Positions 35,192-43,644 of a stretch of 64,000 bases of DNA are shown here, piece by piece; within the stretch, counting starts at the first letter, position 1; each line of letters starts with the position of its first letter. The translations under genes and the position numbers were made by a program. The DNA is from Paractinoplanes lichenicola (lineage in GTDB: Bacteria; Actinomycetota; Actinomycetes; Mycobacteriales; Micromonosporaceae), in the NCBI RefSeq assembly GCF_016785085.1, contig NZ_JAENHO010000006.1, positions 124,001 to 188,000 of the forward strand, written 5' to 3'. The notes below the pieces were generated by a model that was not told the origin of the DNA, ran no database searches, and saw only the letters and a list, made by a program, of their open reading frames with translations.

Positions 35192-36417
35192 GTCCGGTGC
35201 GGACCGCGCCCGCCGAGCTGACCGTGGGGGACGCGGAGCTGCGCACCCGCTACCTGAACGAGGTGCTCGGCCTCCTCTATCCGCCGCCCTGCCGCACCGA
35301 CGGCTCGCCCGGCACCCCGATCGCCGAATACCTGGTGGTGCCCGACGCCCGCCGGCCCAAGCTGCTCGTGCCCTCGGGCTCGCGCCGGGTCGCCGCGGCC
35401 GCCGTCCGCCGCTATGCCGAACCGCAGTCGCGCGGGGCCAAGCTCAAGCGCGAGGCGGTCGTCGCCGCCGTACGCACCGGGGCCTCGAGCGTGCTGCTGC
35501 GCGACCGGATCCGGGTGACCGGGCCGTTCTCGCACAGCATCGACGGGCACCTGAGCGAGGCGCTCGGCCGTGAGCTGGCGGTCAGCGTCCACATCGGCCC
35601 CGCCCGGGCCAACCGCAAGCCGGTGCTGCAGCTGATCGGGCCGGACGGCGACACCTTCGGCTTCGGCAAGCTCGGCACCGGGCCGCTCACCCAGGCCCTC
35701 GTACGGGCGGAGACCGCGGCCCTGACCTCGCTGGCCCACAGCGGCCTGACCAAGCTGATCGTGCCCCGGGTGCTGCACGCCGGGCAGTGGCGCGGGCTCG
35801 AGGTGCTGGTGCAGTCGGCCCTGCCGGTGTGGCTGCCCCGCGCCCCGCTGAGCCGGCGCCGGCTGGTCGCGGCCATGCTCGACATCGCCGGGTGCTGCGG
35901 CTACACGACCGGTGCCCTCGACGGCAGCGCGTACTGGCACGACCTGCGCTCCCGGCTGGCTGCGGTGGCCGACCGGCCCGAGGGGGTCGGGCTCGCGGCG
36001 GCGGCCGAGCTGCTGGTCAAGCGGGCCGGCGAGATCGTCCTGCGGTACGGCGCGTGGCACGGCGACTGGGCCCCCTGGAACATGGCCAACGTCCAGGACG
36101 GGCTGCTGGTCTGGGACTGGGAACGGTTCGCGTCGGGGGTGCCGCTGGGCTTCGACGCGGTGCACCACGAGCTGCAGAGCCGGATCCAGTCCACCGGCGA
36201 CGCCAAGGACGCGGTCGAGGCCACCGTGCGGCGCGCGGCCGAGCTGCTCGCGCCGTTCGGCGTGCCGGTCGCCGGTCGCGAGGCCACCGCCCTGCTCTAC
36301 CTGGTCGACCTGGCCACCCGTTACCTGACCGATCGCCAGGCCGAGGCCGGCGCCCGCCTGGGAGTGCTCGGCACCTGGCTGCTGCCGGTGCTGATCCGGC
36401 GGGTCGAGGAGCTCTGA
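35188..36417 (+). CDS. Phosphotransferase (APH/kinase-like) protein in the polysaccharide operon
   Basis: 409 residues, soluble. The N-terminal ~140 residues are not recognised. The C-terminal part has the kinase catalytic loop AWHGDWAPWNMANV (near residue 290) and the metal-binding Asp-Trp-Glu in LLVWDWERF. The family phosphorylates small molecules; sugars or lipids would fit here. Located between the Wzy-like and sulfotransferase genes with 4-bp and 11-bp spacing, so it belongs to the same operon. The exact substrate cannot be inferred. Confidence 0.8.
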   Translation: MSPVRTAPAELTVGDAELRTRYLNEVLGLLYPPPCRTDGSPGTPIAEYLVVPDARRPKLLVPSGSRRVAAAAVRRYAEPQSRGAKLKREAVVAAVRTGASSVLLRDRIRVTGPFSHSIDGHLSEALGRELAVSVHIGPARANRKPVLQLIGPDGDTFGFGKLGTGPLTQALVRAETAALTSLAHSGLTKLIVPRVLHAGQWRGLEVLVQSALPVWLPRAPLSRRRLVAAMLDIAGCCGYTTGALDGSAYWHDLRSRLAAVADRPEGVGLAAAAELLVKRAGEIVLRYGAWHGDWAPWNMANVQDGLLVWDWERFASGVPLGFDAVHHELQSRIQSTGDAKDAVEATVRRAAELLAPFGVPVAGREATALLYLVDLATRYLTDRQAEAGARLGVLGTWLLPVLIRRVEEL

Positions 36418-36428
36418 GGAGACCAACC

Positions 36429-37304
36429 ATGGACGTACGCAAACTGCCGGCGCCGATGAAGCGCGTCGTGCACCTGGGCTCCCGCTCCTACGGCCGCCTG
36501 ACCGCGCCGGGCCGGATGACGCCCACCTTCCTGATCTGCGGCGGGCAGCGCTGCGGCACGACGTCGCTCTACCGCGCGCTGGCCGGGCACCCGGTCGTGC
36601 TCAAGGCCGTGCTGCACAAGGGCGTGCACTACTTCGACACCTCGTACGACCGGGGAATGCCCTGGTACAAGGGGCATTTCCCGCTGGTGCGCAGCGGCGA
36701 CAAGATCGGCGAGCGGTACGGGGTGCCGGCGCAGACGTTCGAGTCGAGCCCGTATTACATGTATCACCCGCAGGCGGCCGCCCGGATCGCCCGCGACCTG
36801 CCGCACACCCGGCTGCTCGTGCTCGTGCGCGACCCCGTCGAGCGCGCGTATTCGCAGCACCACCACGAGGTGGCCCGCGGCTTCGAGACCGAACGGGACT
36901 TCGGGGCCGCGCTCGCCCTCGAGCCGGCCCGCCTGCACAAGCAGGAGGAGCGGCTGGCCGAGGACCCGAAGTTCTACAGCTTCAGCCACCAGCACCACGC
37001 GTACCGGGCCCGCGGCGAATACGCCCGCTACCTGAGCGTGATGGCGCAGCACGTGGGCCGCGAGCGCATCCACGTGATGGAGAGCGAGCGGTTCTTCAGC
37101 GACCCCGAGGACGTCTACGACGAGGTGTGCGAGTTTCTCGGCCTGCCCAGTTATCTGGAGCGGCCGGCGTTCGAGCGGCACAATGCGCGTCCCCGCGAGA
37201 GCGACATGGACCCGGCCCTGCGCCGCGACCTGACCGACTACTACGTGCCGCACGACGAGGCCCTGGCCCGCTGGCTGGGACGCAAGCCGGTATGGCGGTC
37301 CTAG
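36429..37304 (+). CDS. PAPS-dependent sulfotransferase
   Basis: 291 residues. The 5'-phosphosulfate loop is in FLICGGQRCGTTSLYRAL (near residue 36) and the 3'-phosphate motif is in LVRDPVERAYSQHHHE (near residue 138), with the C-terminal substrate region ending WLGRKPVWRS. This is the carbohydrate-sulfotransferase type (Sulfotransfer_1), cytosolic. It would use PAPS from the kinase at 30448 to sulfate sugars of the polymer. ATG 36429; the flippase start lies inside its last codons. Confidence 0.92.
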   Translation: MDVRKLPAPMKRVVHLGSRSYGRLTAPGRMTPTFLICGGQRCGTTSLYRALAGHPVVLKAVLHKGVHYFDTSYDRGMPWYKGHFPLVRSGDKIGERYGVPAQTFESSPYYMYHPQAAARIARDLPHTRLLVLVRDPVERAYSQHHHEVARGFETERDFGAALALEPARLHKQEERLAEDPKFYSFSHQHHAYRARGEYARYLSVMAQHVGRERIHVMESERFFSDPEDVYDEVCEFLGLPSYLERPAFERHNARPRESDMDPALRRDLTDYYVPHDEALARWLGRKPVWRS

Positions 37305-38821
37305 AGAAACCCGCCGCCGGGGCCCGTGGGGCGGCCCGGGGCGGGCTGGCCAACATGGCCGGCTCGGCGCTGGCCGGCGGCACCGGAGTGGTGGTCACCT
37401 GGGTGGTCGCCCGCTCGCTGGGGGCCGAGCAGGCCGGCGCGTTCTTCGCCGCCACCGCGGTCTTCGTGCTGGCCGGCGGGCTGGCCAAGCTGGGCACCCA
37501 GACCGGGCTGGTCTATTGGCCGGCCCGGCTGCGTGCCACCGGCCGGGCCCACCTGCTCGGCGCCTGCCTGCGCACCGGTCTGACCCCGGTGCTGGTGCTG
37601 TCGGTCGTGCTCGCGGTCGCGCTGTGGCTGGCCGCGCCGGCGCTGGCCCGGATGACCGCGCACGAGGCCGGGCAAATGGTCGACGCGCACACCGCCGGCC
37701 TGCGCGTGCTGGCCCTGTTCCTGCCGTTGCAGGCGATGACCGACGCGCTGCTGACCGCCACCCGGGGCTATCGCGCGATGCGGCCCACGGTGATGCTCGA
37801 CCGGGTGCTGCGCAGCGGCATGCAGCTCGGGCTCGTCGGCATCGCCGGCCTCACGGCACTGTGGACGGCCGCCTCGCTGCCCGGGTTCGCGCTGGCTTGG
37901 GCCGCCCCCTATCTGCCGGTGACGATCCTTTCCGCGTACGCCCTCAGACGGCTCTATCGCAAGGGGAAGCCGCCCGGCGTGCCCACTCGGCGGGCCGAGC
38001 GGACCGCCCTGCGCCGCGAGTTCTGGCGGTTCACCGGGCCGCGCGCGATCGCCAGCGTGGCCCAGCTGGCCCTGCAGCGGATCGACGTGCTGCTCGTGGC
38101 GGCGCTCGGCGGCCTGATCCCGGCGGCCGTCTACGCGGTCGCGGGCCGGTTCGTCGTGCTGATCCAGTTCGCCAACCAGGGCATCTCGCAGTCCGTCCAG
38201 CCGCGGCTGGCCGAGGCCCTGGCCGTGGGCGACCGGCGGGCCGCGAACGACCTCTACCAGACCGCGACCGGCTGGCTCGTGCTCGTGACCTGGCCGATCA
38301 ACCTGCTGGTGATCTTCTTCGCGCCGGTGTGGCTGCGGCTGTTCGGCGACCGCTACGCCGCCGAGGGCACCGCGGTCGTGGCCGTGCTGGCCGCCGCGAT
38401 GCTGGTCGCCACCGGCTGCGGAATGGTCGACATGGTGCTGGCCATGGCCGGGCGGACGTCGTGGAACCTGGTCAACGTGCTCGTCGCGCTGGCCGTCACG
38501 GTCGCCCTCGACGTGCTGCTCATCCCCCGCTACGGCGCCCTCGGCGCGGCGATCGGGCTGGCCTGCTCGATGGTCGTCAACAACCTGCTGCCGCTGATCC
38601 AGGTCGGGCGCTCGGCCGGGCTGCACCCGTTCGGCCGCGGCACCCGCGCGGCGGCCCTGCTCGCCGTCGTGTGCTTCGGCGCGCTGCCCTGGGCCCTGGC
38701 CCCCGTCACCGGCCGGGCCCTCGCGATGGTGGTCGCCATCCCCGCTTTCCTGGCCGGCACCTGGCTCCTGCGCGTCCCGCTCGCACTGGACGCGTTCCGA
38801 CCCGATCGTTCGAACTCATGA
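37292..38821 (+). CDS. Wzx-type polysaccharide flippase (MOP superfamily)
   Basis: 509 residues, about 13-14 hydrophobic helices. The N-terminal GGLANMAGSALAGGTGVVVTWVVARSLG is typical of MOP flippases, as are repeated two-helix units through the length. It should translocate lipid-linked repeats for the polymerase. ATG 37292 lies 13 bp inside the sulfotransferase gene. A TTG-started methyltransferase follows after 10 bp. Confidence 0.9.
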   Translation: MAVLEKPAAGARGAARGGLANMAGSALAGGTGVVVTWVVARSLGAEQAGAFFAATAVFVLAGGLAKLGTQTGLVYWPARLRATGRAHLLGACLRTGLTPVLVLSVVLAVALWLAAPALARMTAHEAGQMVDAHTAGLRVLALFLPLQAMTDALLTATRGYRAMRPTVMLDRVLRSGMQLGLVGIAGLTALWTAASLPGFALAWAAPYLPVTILSAYALRRLYRKGKPPGVPTRRAERTALRREFWRFTGPRAIASVAQLALQRIDVLLVAALGGLIPAAVYAVAGRFVVLIQFANQGISQSVQPRLAEALAVGDRRAANDLYQTATGWLVLVTWPINLLVIFFAPVWLRLFGDRYAAEGTAVVAVLAAAMLVATGCGMVDMVLAMAGRTSWNLVNVLVALAVTVALDVLLIPRYGALGAAIGLACSMVVNNLLPLIQVGRSAGLHPFGRGTRAAALLAVVCFGALPWALAPVTGRALAMVVAIPAFLAGTWLLRVPLALDAFRPDRSNS

Positions 38822-38831
38822 GGAGGACGAG

Positions 38832-39566
38832 TTGACCACCGACTACACCAAGGTGTTCCAGGACACCGATGCCGTCGAGAAGTACGAGACCATCACGTAC
38901 GCGCCGGACAGCTACGCCTCGCAGATCAACGAACGGCAGCAGGACTACCTGCGCACGCTGGTGCGGCGCGAGTTCGGCGAGCTCGCCCCCGTGCAGCACG
39001 ACTTCGCCTGCGGCACCGGCCGGGCCATCCGTACGCTGCACGGCCTGGTGCGCGAGGCCCACGGCTACGACACGTCGGCCGAGATGATGGCCAAGGCGGC
39101 CGAGGTCGGGTCGCGGGCGAACTGGCACCAGGTGGCGCCGGACGGGCCCGTGCCGCACCCGGTGCCGGCCGGCTTCCCGGCCATCGTGACGATGTTCCGG
39201 CTGCTGCTCAACGTCGACGAGACCGTACGCGACCGGGCGCTCGCCTTCGCCGCCAAGGCCCTGCCCACCGCCGACTCAGGCGTCCTGGTCGTCGAGAACC
39301 ACGGCAACGCCGGCTCGGTGCGGCACCTGCGGGCCCGCCGGCACCAGGGCGAGCGCTGGTTCGCCGAGCTGTCCCACGAACAGGTCGCGACGCTGCTCGA
39401 CCGGCACGGCTTCGTCATCATCGAGCGGCGCGGCTTCTCGATGATCACGCCGTCGCTGCACGGCAACCCGGTCGCGCGGGCCGCCGACGCCGCCGTGCGC
39501 CGGCTTCCCGGCAGCGACGCGTACGCGGTCAACGTCCTCTACACGGCCCGGCGCGTCCATGCGTAA
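38832..39566 (+). CDS. Class I SAM-dependent methyltransferase
   Basis: 244 residues with a Rossmann SAM-binding fold; motif I is HDFACGTGRAIRTL near residue 57. The start is a TTG at 38832 chosen because AGGAGGACGAG precedes it. Its position in the operon suggests methylation of a sugar or a lipid-linked intermediate. The stop overlaps the start of the lipoprotein gene by 8 bp. Confidence 0.85.
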   Translation: MTTDYTKVFQDTDAVEKYETITYAPDSYASQINERQQDYLRTLVRREFGELAPVQHDFACGTGRAIRTLHGLVREAHGYDTSAEMMAKAAEVGSRANWHQVAPDGPVPHPVPAGFPAIVTMFRLLLNVDETVRDRALAFAAKALPTADSGVLVVENHGNAGSVRHLRARRHQGERWFAELSHEQVATLLDRHGFVIIERRGFSMITPSLHGNPVARAADAAVRRLPGSDAYAVNVLYTARRVHA

Positions 39567-40551
39567 GGTAGCTGCTCTCTGCCTGGTGCTGGCGCTCGTT
39601 CTGGCCGGCTGCTCCTCGCGCAAAGAGGCTCCGCCGACGCCACCCGCCCCGGATCTGACGAGCGCACCGGCGCCGGTGGCGGTGAACAAGGGCCCCTTCG
39701 AGTCGGGCCCGGTCGCCGCACCCGACCGCGGGGCGCTCTTCGGGGCGTGGATCAAGCCGGACGCGCTGACCCACGTGGGCCGGCTGGCCGCCGTCGACAG
39801 CCTGCAGTCCGACCTGGGCCGCCCGTTGAAGATCGTGAACACGTACCGGCGCTTCGAGCAGATGGTCGGCACGCCGTCGGACCAGGAGTTCCTGGCCCGC
39901 GGGGCGACGCTGATGGTCAGCTGGGCCACCGGCGACAACCGGTCCATCCTGGACGGCGAGCACGACGACCTGATCCGCAAGCAGGCCAAGGCCGTACGGA
40001 AGCTCGGGGTGCCGGTGTTGCTGCGGATGCGCTGGGAGATGGACCGGCCCAACCTGCGGGCGACCATGTGGTCGGGCGAGGACTACATCGCGGCGTGGAA
40101 ATACGTACGGGCGATCTTCGCGCAGGAACGGGCGACCAACGTGTCGTGGGTGTGGTGCCCGACCGCCGAAGGCTTCATGCGCGGCGACGCACCCGCCTTC
40201 TATCCCGGCGACGACCAGGTCGACTGGACGTGCGTCGACGTCTACGCGGGCGAGAAGTTCGAGCCCATCGGCGATCTGATGGCCCCGTTCCTGGCCTGGG
40301 CCGCCCCGCGCCCCAAGCCGATCGTCATCGGCGAGTTCGGCGTGGCCAAGGCCTGGGGCTCGGCCGGCCGGGCCGCGTGGCTCAAGGACGCCCGGCGCAC
40401 CTTCAAGGCGAACCCGCAGATCAAGGCGATCGCCTACTTCGAGTCCGACCCCGAGGGCAACGGCCCGACAAAGCAGTTCCAGCTGACCGGGGACAAGCCC
40501 GCCTTCAAGGAGTTCCACCAGATGGCGAAGGACCCGTACTTCACGCCGTGA
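39559..40551 (+). CDS. GH26-like lipoprotein hydrolase
   Basis: 330 residues. Signal peptide with lipobox LAGC (Cys17), a short Pro/Ala linker, then a (beta/alpha)8 domain whose acid/base Glu is in LLRMRWEMDRPN and whose nucleophile is in IVIGEFGV. It should be membrane-anchored outside. Distantly related to the GH26-like gene at 28939, so two surface hydrolases bracket the core of the locus. Its stop overlaps the convergent VOC gene by 11 bp. Confidence 0.85.
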   Translation: MRKVAALCLVLALVLAGCSSRKEAPPTPPAPDLTSAPAPVAVNKGPFESGPVAAPDRGALFGAWIKPDALTHVGRLAAVDSLQSDLGRPLKIVNTYRRFEQMVGTPSDQEFLARGATLMVSWATGDNRSILDGEHDDLIRKQAKAVRKLGVPVLLRMRWEMDRPNLRATMWSGEDYIAAWKYVRAIFAQERATNVSWVWCPTAEGFMRGDAPAFYPGDDQVDWTCVDVYAGEKFEPIGDLMAPFLAWAAPRPKPIVIGEFGVAKAWGSAGRAAWLKDARRTFKANPQIKAIAYFESDPEGNGPTKQFQLTGDKPAFKEFHQMAKDPYFTP

Positions 40552-40909
40552 CCGGCTCCAGGAACTCGAGCCGGTTGCCGTGATCGTCCTGCGAGTAGAA
40601 CCGCCGGTGGCCCGGGAAGTGGGGATCCCACTGCACCGGGCGACCGGCGGCCTCCAGCGTCGCGGCCAGGGCATCGAGGTCGTCGACCAGGACGCCGGGA
40701 TGAGCCTTTCGCTGGGGGACGAAGCCGGGCACCGGGCTGACGTGCACCTCCCAGCCGCCGCCGCGGAACCAGGCACCGCCGCGCGCCTTGAGCACGGGCG
40801 GCTTCTCCACCTCGTCGAGCCCGAGAACGCCCGCGTAAAACGCCCGCGCCTGCTCTTCTCCCCCGGGCGGACACAGCATCTGCACGTGATGAAGCCGCTC
40901 GAATCGCAT
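40541..40909 (-). CDS. VOC-family (glyoxalase/bleomycin-resistance-like) protein
   Basis: 122 residues with one beta-alpha-beta-beta-beta module pair: RFERLHHVQMLCPPGGEEQARAFYAGVLGL at the start, and GHRRFYSQDDHGNRLEFLEP at the end, which carries the usual metal-binding Glu. The His at position 7 is the likely first metal ligand. ATG 40909 is chosen; upstream in-frame ATG at 40918 is possible. Substrate unknown. It is oriented against the operon and may be unrelated to it. Confidence 0.85.
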   Translation of the reverse strand: MRFERLHHVQMLCPPGGEEQARAFYAGVLGLDEVEKPPVLKARGGAWFRGGGWEVHVSPVPGFVPQRKAHPGVLVDDLDALAATLEAAGRPVQWDPHFPGHRRFYSQDDHGNRLEFLEPVTA

Positions 40910-41023
40910 GCCGCCCATCCTAAACCGTACGTACGTTTTGTTGTGTACGGCCATCCCTAACCCCCACCCGCCACGGGGGATTCGGCGGGCACGCTACGCC
41001 GATGTCAAGCCGGCGGGGCCGGA

Positions 41024-41075
41024 TTGTCCACAACCCCAACCGGCGATTCCGCGGCTGTCCACAGCGTTGTCCATC
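41024..41075 (+). promoter_or_regulatory. Cluster of DnaA-box-like sequences
   Basis: TTGTCCACA (41024-41032) is a perfect actinobacterial DnaA box; CTGTCCACA (41055-41063) and TTGTCCATC (41067-41075) are near-matches. All are on the same strand in the 199-bp gap between the VOC and cutinase genes. Confidence 0.55.
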
Positions 41076-41108
41076 GCCACGCCTCCGCGCACTGCTAGAA
41101 CAAACCCG

Positions 41109-41870
41109 ATGGCCGTTTCGCGCAGGATTACACCCGCCCTGGGGGTCGCCGCTCTTCTCCTGGCTGGACTGGGGGTGACGGCGCCGGAGGCGCTTGCGGT
41201 GGAGTCGCCCGCGTGTGGGGACGTGCTCTTCGTCGGGGTGCGGGGGTCGGGGCAGAACGTCGGGATGGGTAACGAGAATCTTGACCTGTTCCGCGCGCTG
41301 ATCGACGGGCCGGAGGAGATCACTGCCTATCCGTTGCCCTATCGGGCGTCGCCGGTCAGCACGTTCGTCAAGCCGGGGAGTGGACGGGCCGACTATCTGC
41401 GGAGCGTGGGCCGGGGCGTACGGGCCCTGGAAAGGCTCTTGGAGCAGCGCACGCGGGACTGCCCGGACGAACGGCTCGTGCTGTCCGGGTTCTCGCAGGG
41501 GGCCATGGTGATCCACCGTGTGCTGCAGCGGGCCCGGCCGGCCACCCTCGAGCACATTGTGGCCGTCGCGTTGATGGCCGACGGGGACCGTACGCCGGGT
41601 GACCGGGCCGTTCGTCTCGGCAGCGCCGCACCCGAGGGCCGGGGCATTGCCCAGACGTACGCGGGAACCCTCCGGGCCCGCCGCACGCCCTTGCCGGCCT
41701 GGCCCGCGGTGTTCAGCCTGTGCTCGCGGTACGACCTGGTCTGCGACTTCACGCCGCTGCACCTGCACAACGGGGCGATGCTGGCCACGGGGTTCCTCGT
41801 CCACCTCGGATACGGGCCGGCCGAGATCGGGCCGCTGGCGCAGCGGGTTCAGCGGGCCCTGGCGCGCTGA
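41109..41870 (+). CDS. Cutinase-family serine esterase, secreted
   Basis: 253 residues with a signal peptide ending near ALAVESPACG. The alpha/beta-hydrolase triad can be read: Ser in LSGFSQGAMV, Asp in CSRYDLVCDF and His in HLHNGAML; two Cys pairs fit cutinase disulfides. Family members cleave ester bonds in lipids or polymers outside the cell. ATG 41109. The 3' end overlaps the converging transferase gene by 22 bp. Confidence 0.9.
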   Translation: MAVSRRITPALGVAALLLAGLGVTAPEALAVESPACGDVLFVGVRGSGQNVGMGNENLDLFRALIDGPEEITAYPLPYRASPVSTFVKPGSGRADYLRSVGRGVRALERLLEQRTRDCPDERLVLSGFSQGAMVIHRVLQRARPATLEHIVAVALMADGDRTPGDRAVRLGSAAPEGRGIAQTYAGTLRARRTPLPAWPAVFSLCSRYDLVCDFTPLHLHNGAMLATGFLVHLGYGPAEIGPLAQRVQRALAR

Positions 41871-42646
41871 GCGGGCGCCTGGGCGAGCAACCGCAGCGCG
41901 TACGGGGCGTCGTGGCGCAGGTAGCGCCCGGCCAGCCGGCGGGGCTCTGTGCCGAGCCGGTGCGCCCATTCCAGGCCGGTGCGCTGCATCCAGCGGGGCG
42001 CGCGCTCGACGTCGCCGGCCACGAAGTTGACCGCGGCGCCGCAGCCGATGAACCAGGCCTGCGGCAGGTCGGGGCGCAGCCGTGAGATGAAGCGCTCCTG
42101 CTTGGGATAGCCGAGCCCGACGAAGACCAGGTCCGGGCGCGCGTCGACGACCTTCGCACAGAAATCCTCGTACGTGAGGGGGTCGCGGTCGAAGCCGAAC
42201 GGCGGGCACGCCGTGCCGGCCAGGCGCAGCCCGGGGCAGTCGGCCAGCAGCCGGTCGGCGGCCCGGGTCGCGCCGTCCGCCGTCGCGTCGTCGGCCGCCG
42301 GGGTGCCGCCGAGCACGAAGATCGAGCGGTTGTCGAGGCCCAGCCCCGCCGACAGCGACCAGATCAGGCTGCTGCCGGCCACCCGCTCGGGCAGCGGGGC
42401 GCCGCTCAGCCGGCTCGCCCAGACGAGGGGCATGCCGTCGGCGACGATCAGGTCGGCGTCGTCGAGGTGCCGCCGGCACTCGTCGTCGCGCTGCGCCCGG
42501 CGCAGGATGTCGACGTTCGGGGTGAGGATCCGTCCGCCCCGGCCGTGGGCGAGGGCGTCCCGCACCACGGCCACGACCTCGGCCTCGGTGATCCGATCGA
42601 TGCCGGTTCCGTCCAGCTCGACGCGGTCGAAAGCCTCGACTGACAC
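41849..42646 (-). CDS. WecG/TagA/CpsF-family glycosyltransferase (GT26)
   Basis: 265 residues. TPNVDILRRAQRDDECRRHLDDADLIVADGMPLVWASRL and GLGYPKQERFISR are the hallmarks of the TagA/WecG family, which adds ManNAc/ManNAcA-type sugars to lipid-linked intermediates. GTG 42646 is preceded by AAGGAGG at a 6-nt spacing; an upstream extension is rejected. It is divergent from the second sulfotransferase gene and fits a role in making the repeat unit. Confidence 0.92.
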   Translation of the reverse strand: MSVEAFDRVELDGTGIDRITEAEVVAVVRDALAHGRGGRILTPNVDILRRAQRDDECRRHLDDADLIVADGMPLVWASRLSGAPLPERVAGSSLIWSLSAGLGLDNRSIFVLGGTPAADDATADGATRAADRLLADCPGLRLAGTACPPFGFDRDPLTYEDFCAKVVDARPDLVFVGLGYPKQERFISRLRPDLPQAWFIGCGAAVNFVAGDVERAPRWMQRTGLEWAHRLGTEPRRLAGRYLRHDAPYALRLLAQAPAQRARAR

Positions 42647-42708
42647 GCAACGCCTCCTTCGCGGTTGTTGGCTCGTTATAGGAGCGAAACGAGCGAAGGT
42701 GGGCCAAA

Positions 42709-43644
42709 GTGGCACGGGTGCTTTTTCTGGGTGGATTAGGGCGAAGTGGGACAACACTCGTCGAACGCCTGCTAGGCGAGCTGCCCGGAGTCTGCGCGCT
42801 GGGCGAGGTGGTGCACCTCTGGCAGCGCGACATCCGCGACGACGAGCGCTGCGGCTGCGGGGCCCGGTTCTCGGCCTGCACGTTCTGGAGGCGGGTCGGG
42901 CAGTACGCGTTCGGCGGCTGGCACAACGTGGACGTCGACCGGGTGCACGAGCTGCGCGACGCCGTCGAGCGCACCCGGCACATCCCCCGCCTGGCGGCCG
43001 CGGTCGAGGCGTCCGACGAGGTGCGCGAGTACGCGCATTTCTATGCCCGGGTCTACAAGGCGGCCGCCGAGGTGTCCGGGGCGCGGGTCGTCGTCGACTC
43101 GTCGAAGCACTCCGCGCTGGCCCACGTGCTGCGCTGGGCGCCCGAGATCGACCTGCGCGTGGTGCACGTCGTCCGGGACGCGCGCGGGGTGGCGTACTCG
43201 TGGACCAAGAAGGTGTCGCGGCCCGAGACGGACGGCGCGGACGAGATGACGCGCTACTCCCCCGGACGGTCGGCGCTGTTGTGGAACGCTCACAACGCCG
43301 CCTTCGGACTGCTCGGAAAGCGAGGGGTGTCGATGCATCGGCTGCGCTACGAGGAGTTCCTCCAAGACCCGCGATCGCGGCTGTCGGCGATCGGCGACTT
43401 CGCGGGCCTGCGCCTGATGCCCGAGGACCTCAACTTCGTCGGCGACGGCTTCGCCGACCTGCGGGTCGGGCACAGCGCCGCCGGCAACCCGATGCGCTTC
43501 ACCGTCGGGCGGCTGCCGTTGCGCCGCGACGACGCCTGGAAGCGTTCGCTGCCCCGCAACCAGCGGCGCCTGGTCGGCACGGTCTGCGCACCCATGCTGC
43601 GCGCGTACGGATATCCGCTCTCACTGCCGGAGGAGACCCGATGA
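42709..43644 (+). CDS. Sulfotransferase, second type
   Basis: 311 residues. The 5'-phosphosulfate loop is LFLGGLGRSGTTLVERLL at the N-terminus and the 3'-phosphate motif is VVHVVRDARGVAYSW near residue 155. A Cys-rich segment (RCGCGARFSACTFW) near residue 48 is characteristic of this sulfotransferase group. It is not closely similar to the one at 36429, so two different sulfate positions are possible. GTG 42709 with AAGGTGGG upstream; the stop overlaps the GT2 start (ATGA). Confidence 0.9.
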   Translation: MARVLFLGGLGRSGTTLVERLLGELPGVCALGEVVHLWQRDIRDDERCGCGARFSACTFWRRVGQYAFGGWHNVDVDRVHELRDAVERTRHIPRLAAAVEASDEVREYAHFYARVYKAAAEVSGARVVVDSSKHSALAHVLRWAPEIDLRVVHVVRDARGVAYSWTKKVSRPETDGADEMTRYSPGRSALLWNAHNAAFGLLGKRGVSMHRLRYEEFLQDPRSRLSAIGDFAGLRLMPEDLNFVGDGFADLRVGHSAAGNPMRFTVGRLPLRRDDAWKRSLPRNQRRLVGTVCAPMLRAYGYPLSLPEETR

